From positions 267,357 through 331,356 of the forward strand of contig JBKAGO010000070.1 of assembly GCA_046290435.1 (NCBI GenBank): DNA of 64,000 nucleotides, given 5' to 3'. This DNA is from CAVQUE01 sp046290435 (lineage in GTDB: Bacteria; Actinomycetota; Acidimicrobiia; Acidimicrobiales; UBA8592). The notes below the pieces were generated by a model that saw only the letters and a program-made list of their open reading frames with translations, was not told where the DNA came from and made no database searches. A program made the translations under genes and the position numbers. This document shows, one piece after another, positions 29,158 through 37,324 of the stretch (the first letter of the stretch is position 1; each line of letters begins with the position of its first letter).

Positions 29158-29174
29158 TACAGTGGAAAGCACTG
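29158..29174 (+). promoter_or_regulatory. Promoter and palindrome at the AsnC start
   Basis: TACAGT at 29158-29163 is a candidate -10. CAGTG-gaaag-CACTG at 29160-29174 overlaps it and the GTG start. A second pair GGCAC...GTGCC lies at 29127-29145. These inverted sites are where an Lrp/AsnC protein would be expected to bind for autoregulation. Confidence 0.45.
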
Positions 29175-29620
29175 TGATCGACGATATCGACAGAGCAATC
29201 ATCCGTGTGCTGCAGGAGGACGGTCGAACGACCCACCGGGATCTGGGCCGTCGGGTGGGCCTCAGCCCCAACGCCGCCGGGGCCCGCATGGCCCGGCTGT
29301 TGGACCGGGGCATCATCTCCGGCGTCCACGCCGTGGTCGACCAGGCTGCGCTCGGCCGCCCGATCGACGCCTGGGTCGATTGCTGGCTGGATCCGCCCCG
29401 CGACCGGGCACGGTTCGACGCGGTGGTCCGCGACGACGACCGGGTCCTCGAGGCTGCGTACCTCACCGGCCGGGTCGACTACCGGCTCCGGGTCGCCGTG
29501 GCGTCGCCGGCCGATCTCGACCAGCTGCTGGCCCGGCTCCGTGCCGAGGCCGGTGTCGCCGAGACCGACACCCGGCTGATCCTGCACAACGTCGTCGCCG
29601 GACGGCTCCCGGCCGGCTGA
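29174..29620 (+). CDS. Lrp/AsnC family transcriptional regulator
   Basis: A 148-residue regulator. The N-terminal helix-turn-helix is IDRAIIRVLQEDGRTTHRDLGRRVGLSPNAAGARMARL and the C-terminal half has the RAM domain pattern, with VDYRLRVAVASPADLDQLLARL. It should form an octamer and respond to an amino acid or other small metabolite. GTG 29174 was chosen because GGAAAG lies 5 bases upstream and an overlapping palindrome fits autoregulation; GTG 29141 is the other option. Confidence 0.9.
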   Translation: MIDDIDRAIIRVLQEDGRTTHRDLGRRVGLSPNAAGARMARLLDRGIISGVHAVVDQAALGRPIDAWVDCWLDPPRDRARFDAVVRDDDRVLEAAYLTGRVDYRLRVAVASPADLDQLLARLRAEAGVAETDTRLILHNVVAGRLPAG

Positions 29621-29725
29621 GGGGCAGGCCGGCGCAGACGCTGCGGCAGCGGCCGACCCGGTGATCGGCCATCATGGGCGGCGTTCGTGTCGGCGCCTGC
29701 ACGGCGCCGGGGAGGAGAGGCGACC

Positions 29726-30844
29726 ATGACGAATCCCGTGTGTGACCTGCTGGGCATCGAGTACCCCATCCTGGCGTTCAGCCACTGCCGCGACGTCGTG
29801 GCTGCGGTGTCGAAGGCCGGCGGTCTCGGGGTGCTGGGCGCGGTGGCGTTCGGGCCCGAGCAGCTCCAGATCGAGCTCGAGTGGATCGAGGACAACATCG
29901 ACGGCCGTCCCTATGGCGTCGACGTGCTCATCCCGGCCAAGTACGTGGGCGTCGAACAGGGTGGGCTCAGCCGCGCCGAGGTCGACGAGCTCATCCCCGC
30001 CGAGCACCGCCAGTTCCTCGACGACCTCCTCGCCCGCTACGGCGTTCCCGAACTGCCCGCCGACGAGCGTCGGGCCGCGGGCATCGCGTCGTGGTCGCAC
30101 TCGGGCGCGGCGCCGCTGGTGGACATCGCGTTGGAGCACGACATCGCCCTCATCGCCAACGCGCTGGGGCCGGCGCCGGCCGATCTCGTCGACAAGGCCC
30201 ACGCCAAGGGCATCGCCGTCGCCGGCCTCACCGGCAAGGTGCAACACGCCGAGCGCCAGCAGGCCGTCGGGGTCGACCTGATCGTGGCGCAGGGCTACGA
30301 GGCCGGCGGCCACACCGGCGAGATCGGCACGATGGTGCTGATCCCCGACGTCGTCGACGCGGTGTCGCCCACCCCGGTCCTGGCAGCGGGCGGCATCGCC
30401 AGCGGCCGTCAGATGGCGGCCGCCATGGCGCTCGGCGCGTCGGGCGTGTGGACGGGGTCGGTGTGGCTCACCACCGAGGAGGCCGAGACCCATCCGGTGG
30501 TGAAGAAGAAGTTCCTCGAGGCGACGTCGTCGGACACGCTGCGCAGCCGGGCCTCCACCGGCAAGCCGGCCCGCCAGCTGCGCACCGCCTGGACCGACGA
30601 GTGGGCCGACCCCGCCAACCCCGATCCGCTGCCCATGCCGCTCCACGGCGTGCTGATCGCCGAGGCGCAGCAGCGCATCGGCCGCTCGGCCGCCAGCAAC
30701 CCGGGCGCCGAGAAGCTGGTCAACTACTTCGTGGGCCAGGTCGTGGGACGCATGAACAAGGAGCGTCCGGCCAGGGCCGTGCTGATGGACATGGTCGAGG
30801 AGTACGTCGACACGATCGCCAAGATGGGCGCCGACCTCGAATAG
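29726..30844 (+). CDS. Nitronate monooxygenase-like NAD(P)H-dependent flavin oxidoreductase
   Basis: A 372-residue TIM-barrel FMN protein of the 2-nitropropane dioxygenase group. The N-terminal CDLLGIEYPILAFSHC, the FMN phosphate motif AQGYEAGGHTGE near 195 and AAGGIASGRQMAAAMALGASGVWTGS are typical. Members oxidise alkyl nitronates or act as quinone reductases, and the exact role is unclear. The ATG is preceded by GGAGGAGAGG, the strongest ribosome binding site in this region. Confidence 0.92.
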   Translation: MTNPVCDLLGIEYPILAFSHCRDVVAAVSKAGGLGVLGAVAFGPEQLQIELEWIEDNIDGRPYGVDVLIPAKYVGVEQGGLSRAEVDELIPAEHRQFLDDLLARYGVPELPADERRAAGIASWSHSGAAPLVDIALEHDIALIANALGPAPADLVDKAHAKGIAVAGLTGKVQHAERQQAVGVDLIVAQGYEAGGHTGEIGTMVLIPDVVDAVSPTPVLAAGGIASGRQMAAAMALGASGVWTGSVWLTTEEAETHPVVKKKFLEATSSDTLRSRASTGKPARQLRTAWTDEWADPANPDPLPMPLHGVLIAEAQQRIGRSAASNPGAEKLVNYFVGQVVGRMNKERPARAVLMDMVEEYVDTIAKMGADLE

Positions 30845-30859
30845 CGAAGGCCGGACGGG

Positions 30860-31957
30860 TCAGATGACGCCGAGGAGGCGGCCGACCTGGCGGGCGGTGT
30901 CGCCGCCTTCCTCGATGCCCAGGTCGATCGCGGCGGTGGACTGTTGGCCCTCGACCAGCAGGCGGCAGACCTCTTCGGCGCCGTGGTCGCTGCCTCCTGC
31001 GGAGGCCGCGGCCCGCCGGAGCGCCTCGAGGCGTTCGCCGGCGGTGTCGAGCAGCGCCGGGGTGTAGTCCCAGCCATCGGACCACGGGCGGTCGAGCAGC
31101 ATCAGGCGCACGGCCTCGGGTTCCCACTCGCGTAACAGGTCGCGCAGGAACACCAGGTTGGCGGTGGACTTCGCCATCTTCTCGCCGTGGACCCGCACGG
31201 TGCCGATGTGCATCCACGACCGGGTGTACGGCGTGACGCCGGTGGCCGCCTCGGCCATGGCGGATTCGTAGGTGTGGTGCGGGAACGCCAGGTCCTCGCC
31301 GCCGGCGTGGACGTCGATTGCCAGACCCAGGATCGACGTCGCCATGGCGGCGCATTCGACGTGCCAGCCGGGGCGGCCCTCGCCGAACGGGCTCGACCAA
31401 CGCGGCTCGTGGGGGCCCGACGGCTGCCACAGCACGGCGTCGAGCGGGTGCTCCTTGGCCGGGTTCTCCGGTTGGCCGTGGGCGGCGGCGTGGAGCTCGA
31501 TGGCGCGGGCCTCGTCGATGCCGGCGCGTTCGGCCATGGCCGATCCGCGGAACCACACCGAGCCGTCGCGCTGGTAGGCGGCGTCACGTTCGATCAGGGC
31601 GAGGATCAAGAAGATGACCTCGGTGACGTAGTCGCGCGACAACGGCTCGAACGCCGGCTTGCGCACCCGGAGCTTCCGCATGTCGTCCTCGAACTGGTAC
31701 AGCCACTGGTTGGCCAGCAGCTGCCAGGGTTCGTTGCGGCGGCGGGCCTCGGCCAGGAGGTCGTCGTCGACGTCGGTGACGTTGCGGCACACCTCCATGT
31801 GGGCGCCGACGTGGTCCATCACCCGGGCCAGCGTGTCGACCCAGGCGAAGGTGAACGCATGACCGAGATGGGTGGTGTCGTAGGGCGTGATGCCACAGAC
31901 GTAGGTGCGGAGCCGCCCCAGCGGGGGCACGAGCGAATCGCCGATGCGAAGCTTCAT
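30860..31957 (-). CDS. mshC: L-cysteine:1D-myo-inositol 2-amino-2-deoxy-alpha-D-glucopyranoside ligase
   Basis: A 365-residue member of the class I aminoacyl-tRNA synthetase fold that joins cysteine, as a cysteinyl-adenylate, to GlcN-Ins in mycothiol biosynthesis. It has the MshC-type opening CGITPYDTTHLGHA (zinc Cys 21 and HIGH-like THLGHA near 29-34), the second zinc region with GWHVECAAMAT, and KMSKS-like GEKMAKS near 262. CysS would read CGPTVYD, so MshC is favoured. It is shorter than the 410 typical of mycobacteria. ATG 31957 follows CACAAT by 7 bases; ATG 31966 is the alternative. It indicates a mycothiol-making actinobacterium. Confidence 0.92.
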   Translation of the reverse strand: MKLRIGDSLVPPLGRLRTYVCGITPYDTTHLGHAFTFAWVDTLARVMDHVGAHMEVCRNVTDVDDDLLAEARRRNEPWQLLANQWLYQFEDDMRKLRVRKPAFEPLSRDYVTEVIFLILALIERDAAYQRDGSVWFRGSAMAERAGIDEARAIELHAAAHGQPENPAKEHPLDAVLWQPSGPHEPRWSSPFGEGRPGWHVECAAMATSILGLAIDVHAGGEDLAFPHHTYESAMAEAATGVTPYTRSWMHIGTVRVHGEKMAKSTANLVFLRDLLREWEPEAVRLMLLDRPWSDGWDYTPALLDTAGERLEALRRAAASAGGSDHGAEEVCRLLVEGQQSTAAIDLGIEEGGDTARQVGRLLGVI

Positions 31958-31964
31958 GGGCGCC

Positions 31965-31970
31965 ATTGTG
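31965..31970 (-). promoter_or_regulatory. -10 element (CACAAT) giving a leaderless start
   Basis: CACAAT on the minus strand, 7 bases, then the mshC ATG at 31957. If used, the ATG at 31966 lies inside the hexamer and is not transcribed. Confidence 0.45.
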
Positions 31971-32091
31971 CCGGGTCGCCGCGGCCGAGGTCGCCATCGG
32001 GCCGTGCGGGCCGGTTGCGACACGCGATCGCAACGGCATCGTCATGGGTGGTTCGGGAACCCCGTGAGGTCGGGTCGTCGTCGGATCGGGC

Positions 32092-33888
32092 ATGGATACG
32101 AACCCACGTTCACGGCCCATGCTGTTCCTGATCGCTGTGCTGGCGGCCATGGCCCTCGTCGCCGGAGCCTGCGGAAGCAGCGACGAAGACGCCACGTCCG
32201 AGCCCACGAGCGGCGGGGGCGCGACCGACGCCGAGGAGTCCTTCGGCGGCGCCCCGGCCGACGACGGAGCGGGCGACGACGGGTCGGGCGAGGAGCCCTT
32301 CGGCGGCGGTGGTGGCACCGACACCGAGGAGTCCTTCGCCGGCGACGACGGGGCCACGGCGGCCGAGGACGAGTCCTCCGGCGGCGACCGGGAAGCGGCG
32401 GCTGAGGAGCCGGCCTCGGAGGAGGCTGCCGAGGAGGGCGACGCCGCATCGAGCGCCGGGGGCGAGAGCTTCGGCGACGCCGACCGCGGCTTCGGCGAGT
32501 CCGAGTCCTCGCCCGCACCGACGGCCGAACCCGACGGCAACTTCGCCGACTACGGCATCCGGACGTTCGTCGACCCCTCCGACGACCCGCTGTCGACCTT
32601 CGCGCTCGACGTCGACACCGGCTCGTTCAGCGTGGCCCGCCAGTGGTTGCGCAACGGCGACCGCCCGCCGCCGGAGTCGGTGCGCCCCGAGGAGTACATC
32701 AACGCCTTCGACTACCGCTACGACCAGCCCGACGACGCCCTCGGCCTCACCATCGACGGCTCGCCGTCGCCCTTCGACGACGACAACGTCATCGTGCGGG
32801 TCGGGGTCCAGGGCCTGCGGGTCGACGACGACGATCGCCCCGATGCGTCGCTGACCTTCGTGGTCGACGTGTCGGGTTCGATGGACACCGACGGCCGCCT
32901 CGAGCTGGTGAAGCGGTCGCTGATCGAGCTGGTCGACGAGCTCGACGACCGCGATGTCGTCTCCATCGTCACCTTCAGCGACGACGCCAGTCTGGTGCTC
33001 GAACCCACCGGTGCCGGCGACGAGAACACCATCGTGCGTGCCATCCGCCGCCTCGAGACCCAGGGCAGCACCGATGTCGAGGCCGGTCTGCGCCTCGGCT
33101 ACGAGCAGGCCAACCGGGCCTACGACGCCGAGGGCATCAACCGGGTGATCCTGCTGTCCGACGGCATCGCCAACCGGGGCCTGACCGACCCCGACGGTCT
33201 GGCCCGCCAGTTGCGCGACGACGCCGACGAGGGCATCAACCTCATCACCGTGGGCGTGGGGCTGGGCGGCTTCAACGACGTGTTGATGGAGCAGCTCGCC
33301 AACCAGGGCGACGGTTTCTACGCCTATGTCGACACCGTCGACGAGGCCGAGCGCCTGTTCGAGGACGACCTCACGGCCACGCTGTTGACCATTGCGGTGG
33401 ACGCCAAGATCCAGGTCGCCTTCGACCCCGACGTGGTCGACGAGTACCGCCTCATCGGCTTCGAGAACCGGGGCGTGCGCGATTCGGACTTCCGCAACGA
33501 CGACGTCGACGCCGGCGAGGTCGGGGCCGGCCATCAGGTCACGGCGCTCTATGAGATCGAGCTCGAGGACGACCTCGAGACCTACGCCGGCGGCACCGAC
33601 ATCGGCGAGGTGGCGCTGCGCTGGGAGGATCCCGACACCGGCGAGATCACCGAGATCGACGTCGACATCGAGGTCGGCGACATCGTCGGCTCGTGGGGCG
33701 ACACCGCCGACGACCTGCGTCTGGCAGTGGTGGTGGCCGCGTTCGCGGAGATCCTGCGCGACAGCCCCTACCGGGGTTGGGTCGACCTCGAAGACCTGGA
33801 GAACGAGGCCGAGCGCCTGGCCGACCGCCTCGAGTCCACCGACGTCGACGAGCTCGCCGACATGATCGAAGCCGCTCAACGCCTGTGA
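32092..33888 (+). CDS. VWA-domain lipoprotein (YfbK-like)
   Basis: A 598-residue exported lipoprotein. A signal peptide ends at a lipobox with Cys 27 (AGAC), followed by an acidic Gly/Glu/Ser-rich linker to about residue 145. A conserved YfbK-type N-terminal segment (STFALDVDTGSFSVARQWL) comes next, then a von Willebrand A domain with an intact MIDAS (DVSGSMD near 259, the Thr in GSTDVEAG, Asp in LLSDGIANRG). A C-terminal beta domain ends the protein. It likely binds a partner through Mg2+ outside the cell membrane. A family B hairpin begins 6 bp after its stop. Confidence 0.9.
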   Translation: MDTNPRSRPMLFLIAVLAAMALVAGACGSSDEDATSEPTSGGGATDAEESFGGAPADDGAGDDGSGEEPFGGGGGTDTEESFAGDDGATAAEDESSGGDREAAAEEPASEEAAEEGDAASSAGGESFGDADRGFGESESSPAPTAEPDGNFADYGIRTFVDPSDDPLSTFALDVDTGSFSVARQWLRNGDRPPPESVRPEEYINAFDYRYDQPDDALGLTIDGSPSPFDDDNVIVRVGVQGLRVDDDDRPDASLTFVVDVSGSMDTDGRLELVKRSLIELVDELDDRDVVSIVTFSDDASLVLEPTGAGDENTIVRAIRRLETQGSTDVEAGLRLGYEQANRAYDAEGINRVILLSDGIANRGLTDPDGLARQLRDDADEGINLITVGVGLGGFNDVLMEQLANQGDGFYAYVDTVDEAERLFEDDLTATLLTIAVDAKIQVAFDPDVVDEYRLIGFENRGVRDSDFRNDDVDAGEVGAGHQVTALYEIELEDDLETYAGGTDIGEVALRWEDPDTGEITEIDVDIEVGDIVGSWGDTADDLRLAVVVAAFAEILRDSPYRGWVDLEDLENEAERLADRLESTDVDELADMIEAAQRL

Positions 33889-33893
33889 AACCA

Positions 33894-33950
33894 CCCCGAT
33901 CTCGTCGCGGAGATCCACCGTCACGGTGGACAACCGCGACGAGATCGGGG
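33894..33950. repeat. Palindromic element family B, copy 1
   Basis: A 57-bp hairpin. Outer arms CCCCGATCTCGTCGCGG and its exact complement (17 bp) enclose a 3-base bulge on each side and an inner TCCACCGT-C-ACGGTGGA stem. It begins 6 bp after the VWA gene stop and ends 15 bp before the next -10 element, so it may act as a terminator for the first gene. Confidence 0.9.
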
Positions 33951-33964
33951 CGTTCGGCGGGGCG

Positions 33965-33970
33965 TACGCT
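33965..33970 (+). promoter_or_regulatory. -10 element (TACGCT) giving a leaderless start
   Basis: TACGCT, 6 bases, then the ATG at 33977. Confidence 0.45.
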
Positions 33971-33976
33971 CGGGGG

Positions 33977-34954
33977 ATGTCGTCGACGCCCGACCTCGCT
34001 GTGGTTGCCCATCGCACGACCGATCCCCTGGTGGTGGTCGAACAGGCCCGGGCGGCAGAGGCCGCCGGCTTCGACGAGTTCTGGGTGATCGAGGACTGCG
34101 GCCACACCGCCGGGGTCAGCCTGGCCGCCGCGGTCCTGACGGCGACCGAGCGCATCGGGGTGGGGCTCGGGATCGTCCCGGCCGTGGTCCGCAACCCGAT
34201 GTTCACGGCGATGGAGTTCGCCACGCTGGCCCGACTGGGCCCGGGCCGGTTCCACGGCGGCATCGGCCACGGCGTACCGGAGTGGATGACGCAGATCGGC
34301 GCCGCGGTGGCGTCGCCGCTGGGCGCGCTGGGCGAGGTGACCGACGCCTTGCGGCGCCTGCTGGCCGGCGAGACCGTCACGGTCGAAGGCTCCTACGTGC
34401 GCCTCGACGCCGCTCACCTCGACGAGGCGCCGCTGCCGTGCCCGCCCGTGTCGATCGGCGCGCACGGCCCCCGTTCGCTGGAGCTCTCGGGGCGGATCGC
34501 CGACGGCACGGTGCTGGCCGAGTTCGTCGGCCCGACGTTCCTTCGTGCCGCACGTGGGCACATCGCCGCCGGCGCAGCCGAGGGTGCGCGAGGCGGGGCT
34601 GCGCATCGGGTCACCGTCTTCGCCGCAGCTGCGGTCGAAGCGGACGGCGACACCGCTCGGCGGGCCCTTGCGCCGTTCCTGGCCGAGGTGGCGTCGCACG
34701 GTTCGCGTGCGCTCGACGGCGCCCCGTTCTGGGGCGAGCTCTGCGCCGACGCGGAGCGTCATGGCTGGGCCGATGCGGTCGAGCGGATGCCGCCGGAGTG
34801 GTGGGCCGAGATCGCTGTGGTGGGCACCGCCGACGACGCCGCCGACTTCGTCGCCCGCATGGGCGACGCCGGAGCGGACTGCGTCGCCCTGTTCCCCGAC
34901 CCCGAGGATCCCGTCGCCGACACCATCGCCCTGGCCGCGGCCCTGATCGCCTGA
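33977..34954 (+). CDS. LLM-class flavin-dependent oxidoreductase
   Basis: A 325-residue luciferase-like monooxygenase-fold protein, probably FMN- or F420-dependent. The barrel core is seen in AEAAGFDEFWVIEDCGH, RIGVGLGIVPAVVRNP and GPGRFHGGIGHGVPEWM, and the C-terminal segment VVGTADDAADFVARM is typical. Substrate unknown. ATG 33977 is supported by the leaderless -10 spacing; a longer frame would translate the family B repeat and is rejected. Family B hairpins flank both ends. Confidence 0.88.
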   Translation: MSSTPDLAVVAHRTTDPLVVVEQARAAEAAGFDEFWVIEDCGHTAGVSLAAAVLTATERIGVGLGIVPAVVRNPMFTAMEFATLARLGPGRFHGGIGHGVPEWMTQIGAAVASPLGALGEVTDALRRLLAGETVTVEGSYVRLDAAHLDEAPLPCPPVSIGAHGPRSLELSGRIADGTVLAEFVGPTFLRAARGHIAAGAAEGARGGAAHRVTVFAAAAVEADGDTARRALAPFLAEVASHGSRALDGAPFWGELCADAERHGWADAVERMPPEWWAEIAVVGTADDAADFVARMGDAGADCVALFPDPEDPVADTIALAAALIA

Positions 34955-34957
34955 CCG

Positions 34958-35014
34958 CCCCGATCTCGTCGCTGAGATCCACCGTCACGGTGGACAGCCG
35001 CGACGAGATCGGCG
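34958..35014. repeat. Palindromic element family B, copy 2
   Basis: Same plan as copy 1 with arms CCCCGATCTCGTCGC and its near complement; the last right-arm bases read GGCG rather than GGGG. It lies 3 bp past the LLM stop and 5 bp from the convergent S9 peptidase stop, filling the whole gap, so it can serve both genes. Confidence 0.9.
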
Positions 35015-35019
35015 CAGCC

Positions 35020-37119
35020 TCAGGGGGTTCGGCTGAGGTGGCGGTCGAAGAATTCGAGGATGATCTCGGCCCGCTGCCGGCGGTGCACCGGGGTGCCCGA
35101 GCGTGACAGTTCGTGGGACTCACCGTCGAAGCGCACGTACTCGACGTCTTTGCCCAGCATCGTGGCAGCGAGGAACAGCTCGTCGGCCTGGGTGACCGGA
35201 CAGCGGAGATCGCCCGCCGAGTGGACGATCAGCAACGGGCACGCCAGATCGGCGACGTGGGTGATCGGCGACATGCGCAGGTATTCGGCCGGGTCGTCGA
35301 GGTGGCCGACCCCGACGAGGCTGTGGAACGAGCCGCCGCAGTCGGAGGTCTGCTCGAGGGCGAGCAGGTTGTTGGCGGACCGTTCCGAGCAGCCGGCGGC
35401 GAAGCGGTCGGTGTGGGTGGTGAGCCAGGTGGTCATGTAGCCGCCGTAAGAGCCGCCGAGCACACCGACGCGGTCCGGATCGACGAACCCGAACCGCCGC
35501 AGCGCCTCGTCGACCACCGCCATGCAGTCGTCGGCGTCGACCGACCCCCAACCGGTGCCGGGGACCCGGTGCTTCGGGCCGTTGATCGCCTGGCCCCAGG
35601 CGGTGTCGCGACCCGATCCGCCGCGCGGGTTCGACAGCACGACCACGTACCCGGCTCGGGCCTGGATCTGGGCCTCGTCGAAGAACCGTTCGCCGTACTG
35701 GGTGAAGGGCCCGCCGTGGATGTTCAACAGCATCGGCCAGGAGCGTGCGTCGGCGGTGGCCGGATCGAGTCCGGGCGGGTACACCACCCACGCGTCGACC
35801 TCGACCTCGACCTCGACCTCGACGTCGCCGGAGGGAGCCGTGAACCGCTCGACCCGACATGGTGGCACCGCAGTGAGGAACTCCTCGGTGACGTGCGACA
35901 GCCGACGCTCGCCGGCGAAGGCCTCGTGATCGCCCGTGACGAACAGTTCGGCGGGGCGCTCGGCGGTGGTGGCGGTGAAGGCGACCGTCGTATCGGCGGC
36001 GCTCCAGCCGGTGATGCAGCGCCGGCCGTCGATTCGCCGCGCCGGGTCGGCGTCGAGCGCGACCTCGTAGAGGTGGACGTCGCCACGGTCCTCGAGGCCG
36101 GCGAGGAGTCGCCGCTCGTCCAGCCACTGCGGCGCCCGCATCGCATCCATCGGCACCCAGTTGCGATCGATCGCCGTGGTGATCCAGCGAGGCGATATGG
36201 GCGCAGGAGAGGGATCGTCCACGTCGAGGGCGATCACGCCGACGTGGGCGTTCTGGGGCAGCACGTCGGGGTTGTCGTGGCCGACGACGGCGACATGGCG
36301 GCCGTCGGGCGAGACGGTGGGAAACGCCACCAGGCACGTGCGTGGTGTCAGGATCCGGCGGGACGCGGCGACGTCGCCCCCCTGATCGGCACGGTCGCCC
36401 TGGTCCCGGCCGGCATCGTTGCGCTCCGAGGGTTCGGGCCGCTCCGACGGCGTCGTGTCGAGGAGCCAGAGCTCGTTGGCGAGGTCGAGGGAGTGGTTCT
36501 CGGCGACGACGACGAGGTGGCGGCCGTCGGGTGTCCATGCCGGCGAGGTGGCCTCGACCGTACCGGGCGTGAGGTTCCGGGGGCGGGGTGCGCCGGTGGT
36601 GGACACCACGTAGGTGTGGCGGGGCCGGTCGACGACGATGCCCTCGCCGTCGAGCTGGAAGAAGGCACTGGTGATCCGGTGCGGCGGCCGACGGCCGGGA
36701 TCGTCGTGGTGGTCGGGCCTGCGGGTGCGGGTGACGTAGGCGAGGCGGGTGCCGTCGGGCGAGAACGCCAGATCGGTGAACGCCTCGGCTCCCTCGACGA
36801 GGCACACCGTCTCGCCGGGGCCGTCGACGGGCAGCAGGTGCAGGCTCGACCGCCGGTCGCCGTCGTCGGCCCGTCCCCTGGCGGAGGTGAACGCCAGGGT
36901 CGAGCCGTCCGGGGACCAGCGCGGGCCCGTGTCGCGCTCGTCGCCGGCGGTGAGGGGGCGTGGCGGCCGGGAGCCGTCGGCGGGCACCAGCCAGATGCGG
37001 CTGCGGTAGGTGTTACCGGGGCCGTCGACGTGGGAGACGACGAAGGCGATCAGGCGACCGTCGGGCGAGATCTGCGGGTCACCGGCCGAGACGAGCCGGT
37101 CGATGTCGGAAGCAAGCAC
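35020..37119 (-). CDS. S9 family peptidase (prolyl oligopeptidase/acylaminoacyl peptidase-like)
   Basis: A 699-residue cytoplasmic serine peptidase. The N-terminal seven-bladed propeller shows WD-like repeats (ISPDGRLIAFV, WSPDGSTLAFTS, FSPDGTRLAYVT, TPDGRHLVVVA). The alpha/beta hydrolase domain has the nucleophile in GGSYGGYM near 556, Asp in GDLRCPV near 635 and His in ESHEL near 670. It likely cleaves short peptides or acyl-amino acids. A TCGACC hexamer repeated five times encodes a VEVEVEVEV stretch between the two domains. GTG 37119 is leaderless after TACGGT; longer frames translate repeat DNA. Confidence 0.92.
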   Translation of the reverse strand: MLASDIDRLVSAGDPQISPDGRLIAFVVSHVDGPGNTYRSRIWLVPADGSRPPRPLTAGDERDTGPRWSPDGSTLAFTSARGRADDGDRRSSLHLLPVDGPGETVCLVEGAEAFTDLAFSPDGTRLAYVTRTRRPDHHDDPGRRPPHRITSAFFQLDGEGIVVDRPRHTYVVSTTGAPRPRNLTPGTVEATSPAWTPDGRHLVVVAENHSLDLANELWLLDTTPSERPEPSERNDAGRDQGDRADQGGDVAASRRILTPRTCLVAFPTVSPDGRHVAVVGHDNPDVLPQNAHVGVIALDVDDPSPAPISPRWITTAIDRNWVPMDAMRAPQWLDERRLLAGLEDRGDVHLYEVALDADPARRIDGRRCITGWSAADTTVAFTATTAERPAELFVTGDHEAFAGERRLSHVTEEFLTAVPPCRVERFTAPSGDVEVEVEVEVDAWVVYPPGLDPATADARSWPMLLNIHGGPFTQYGERFFDEAQIQARAGYVVVLSNPRGGSGRDTAWGQAINGPKHRVPGTGWGSVDADDCMAVVDEALRRFGFVDPDRVGVLGGSYGGYMTTWLTTHTDRFAAGCSERSANNLLALEQTSDCGGSFHSLVGVGHLDDPAEYLRMSPITHVADLACPLLIVHSAGDLRCPVTQADELFLAATMLGKDVEYVRFDGESHELSRSGTPVHRRQRAEIILEFFDRHLSRTP

Positions 37120-37125
37120 CGCTGC

Positions 37126-37131
37126 ACCGTA
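37126..37131 (-). promoter_or_regulatory. -10 element (TACGGT) giving a leaderless start
   Basis: TACGGT on the minus strand, 6 bases, then GTG at 37119. Confidence 0.5.
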
Positions 37132-37146
37132 CCCGCCGCAGATGGC

Positions 37147-37202
37147 CCGGATCTCGTTGCGAACATCCACCGTCACGGTGGATCGCCGCGACGAGATCGG
37201 GG
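37147..37202. repeat. Palindromic element family B, copy 3
   Basis: The loop-proximal TCCACCGTCACGGTGGA core is intact. The right arm is CGCGACGAGATCGGGG while the left arm is altered (CCCGGATCTCGTTGCG), so the outer stem has mismatches. Unlike other B copies, it sits in a divergent promoter region, between two start codons. Confidence 0.85.
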
Positions 37203-37246
37203 CCAGCGCCGGTTCGGCTCACGAGGCGTCGGCCTGTGCATTGGGG

Positions 37247-37308
37247 TACGGTGCCGACCGGCAGCAGGCGGGTCGACCTCGGGTCGTTCGTTGTCTCTCG
37301 ACGAGACA
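37247..37308 (+). promoter_or_regulatory. Promoter and leader hairpin of the YWTD gene
   Basis: TACGGT at 37247-37252 predicts a transcript start near 37259 and a leader of about 66 bases. The leader has the inverted repeat TGTCTC-tcgac-GAGACA at 37292-37308 just before the GGAGG ribosome binding site, which could limit access to it. Confidence 0.45.
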
Positions 37309-37324
37309 CGACGGAGGTCAGACG

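Noticed and set aside
37120..37176. N-terminal extension of the S9 peptidase starting at 37176
   Set aside because: It reads through a family B hairpin. GTG 37119 lies 6 bases from a TACGGT hexamer.
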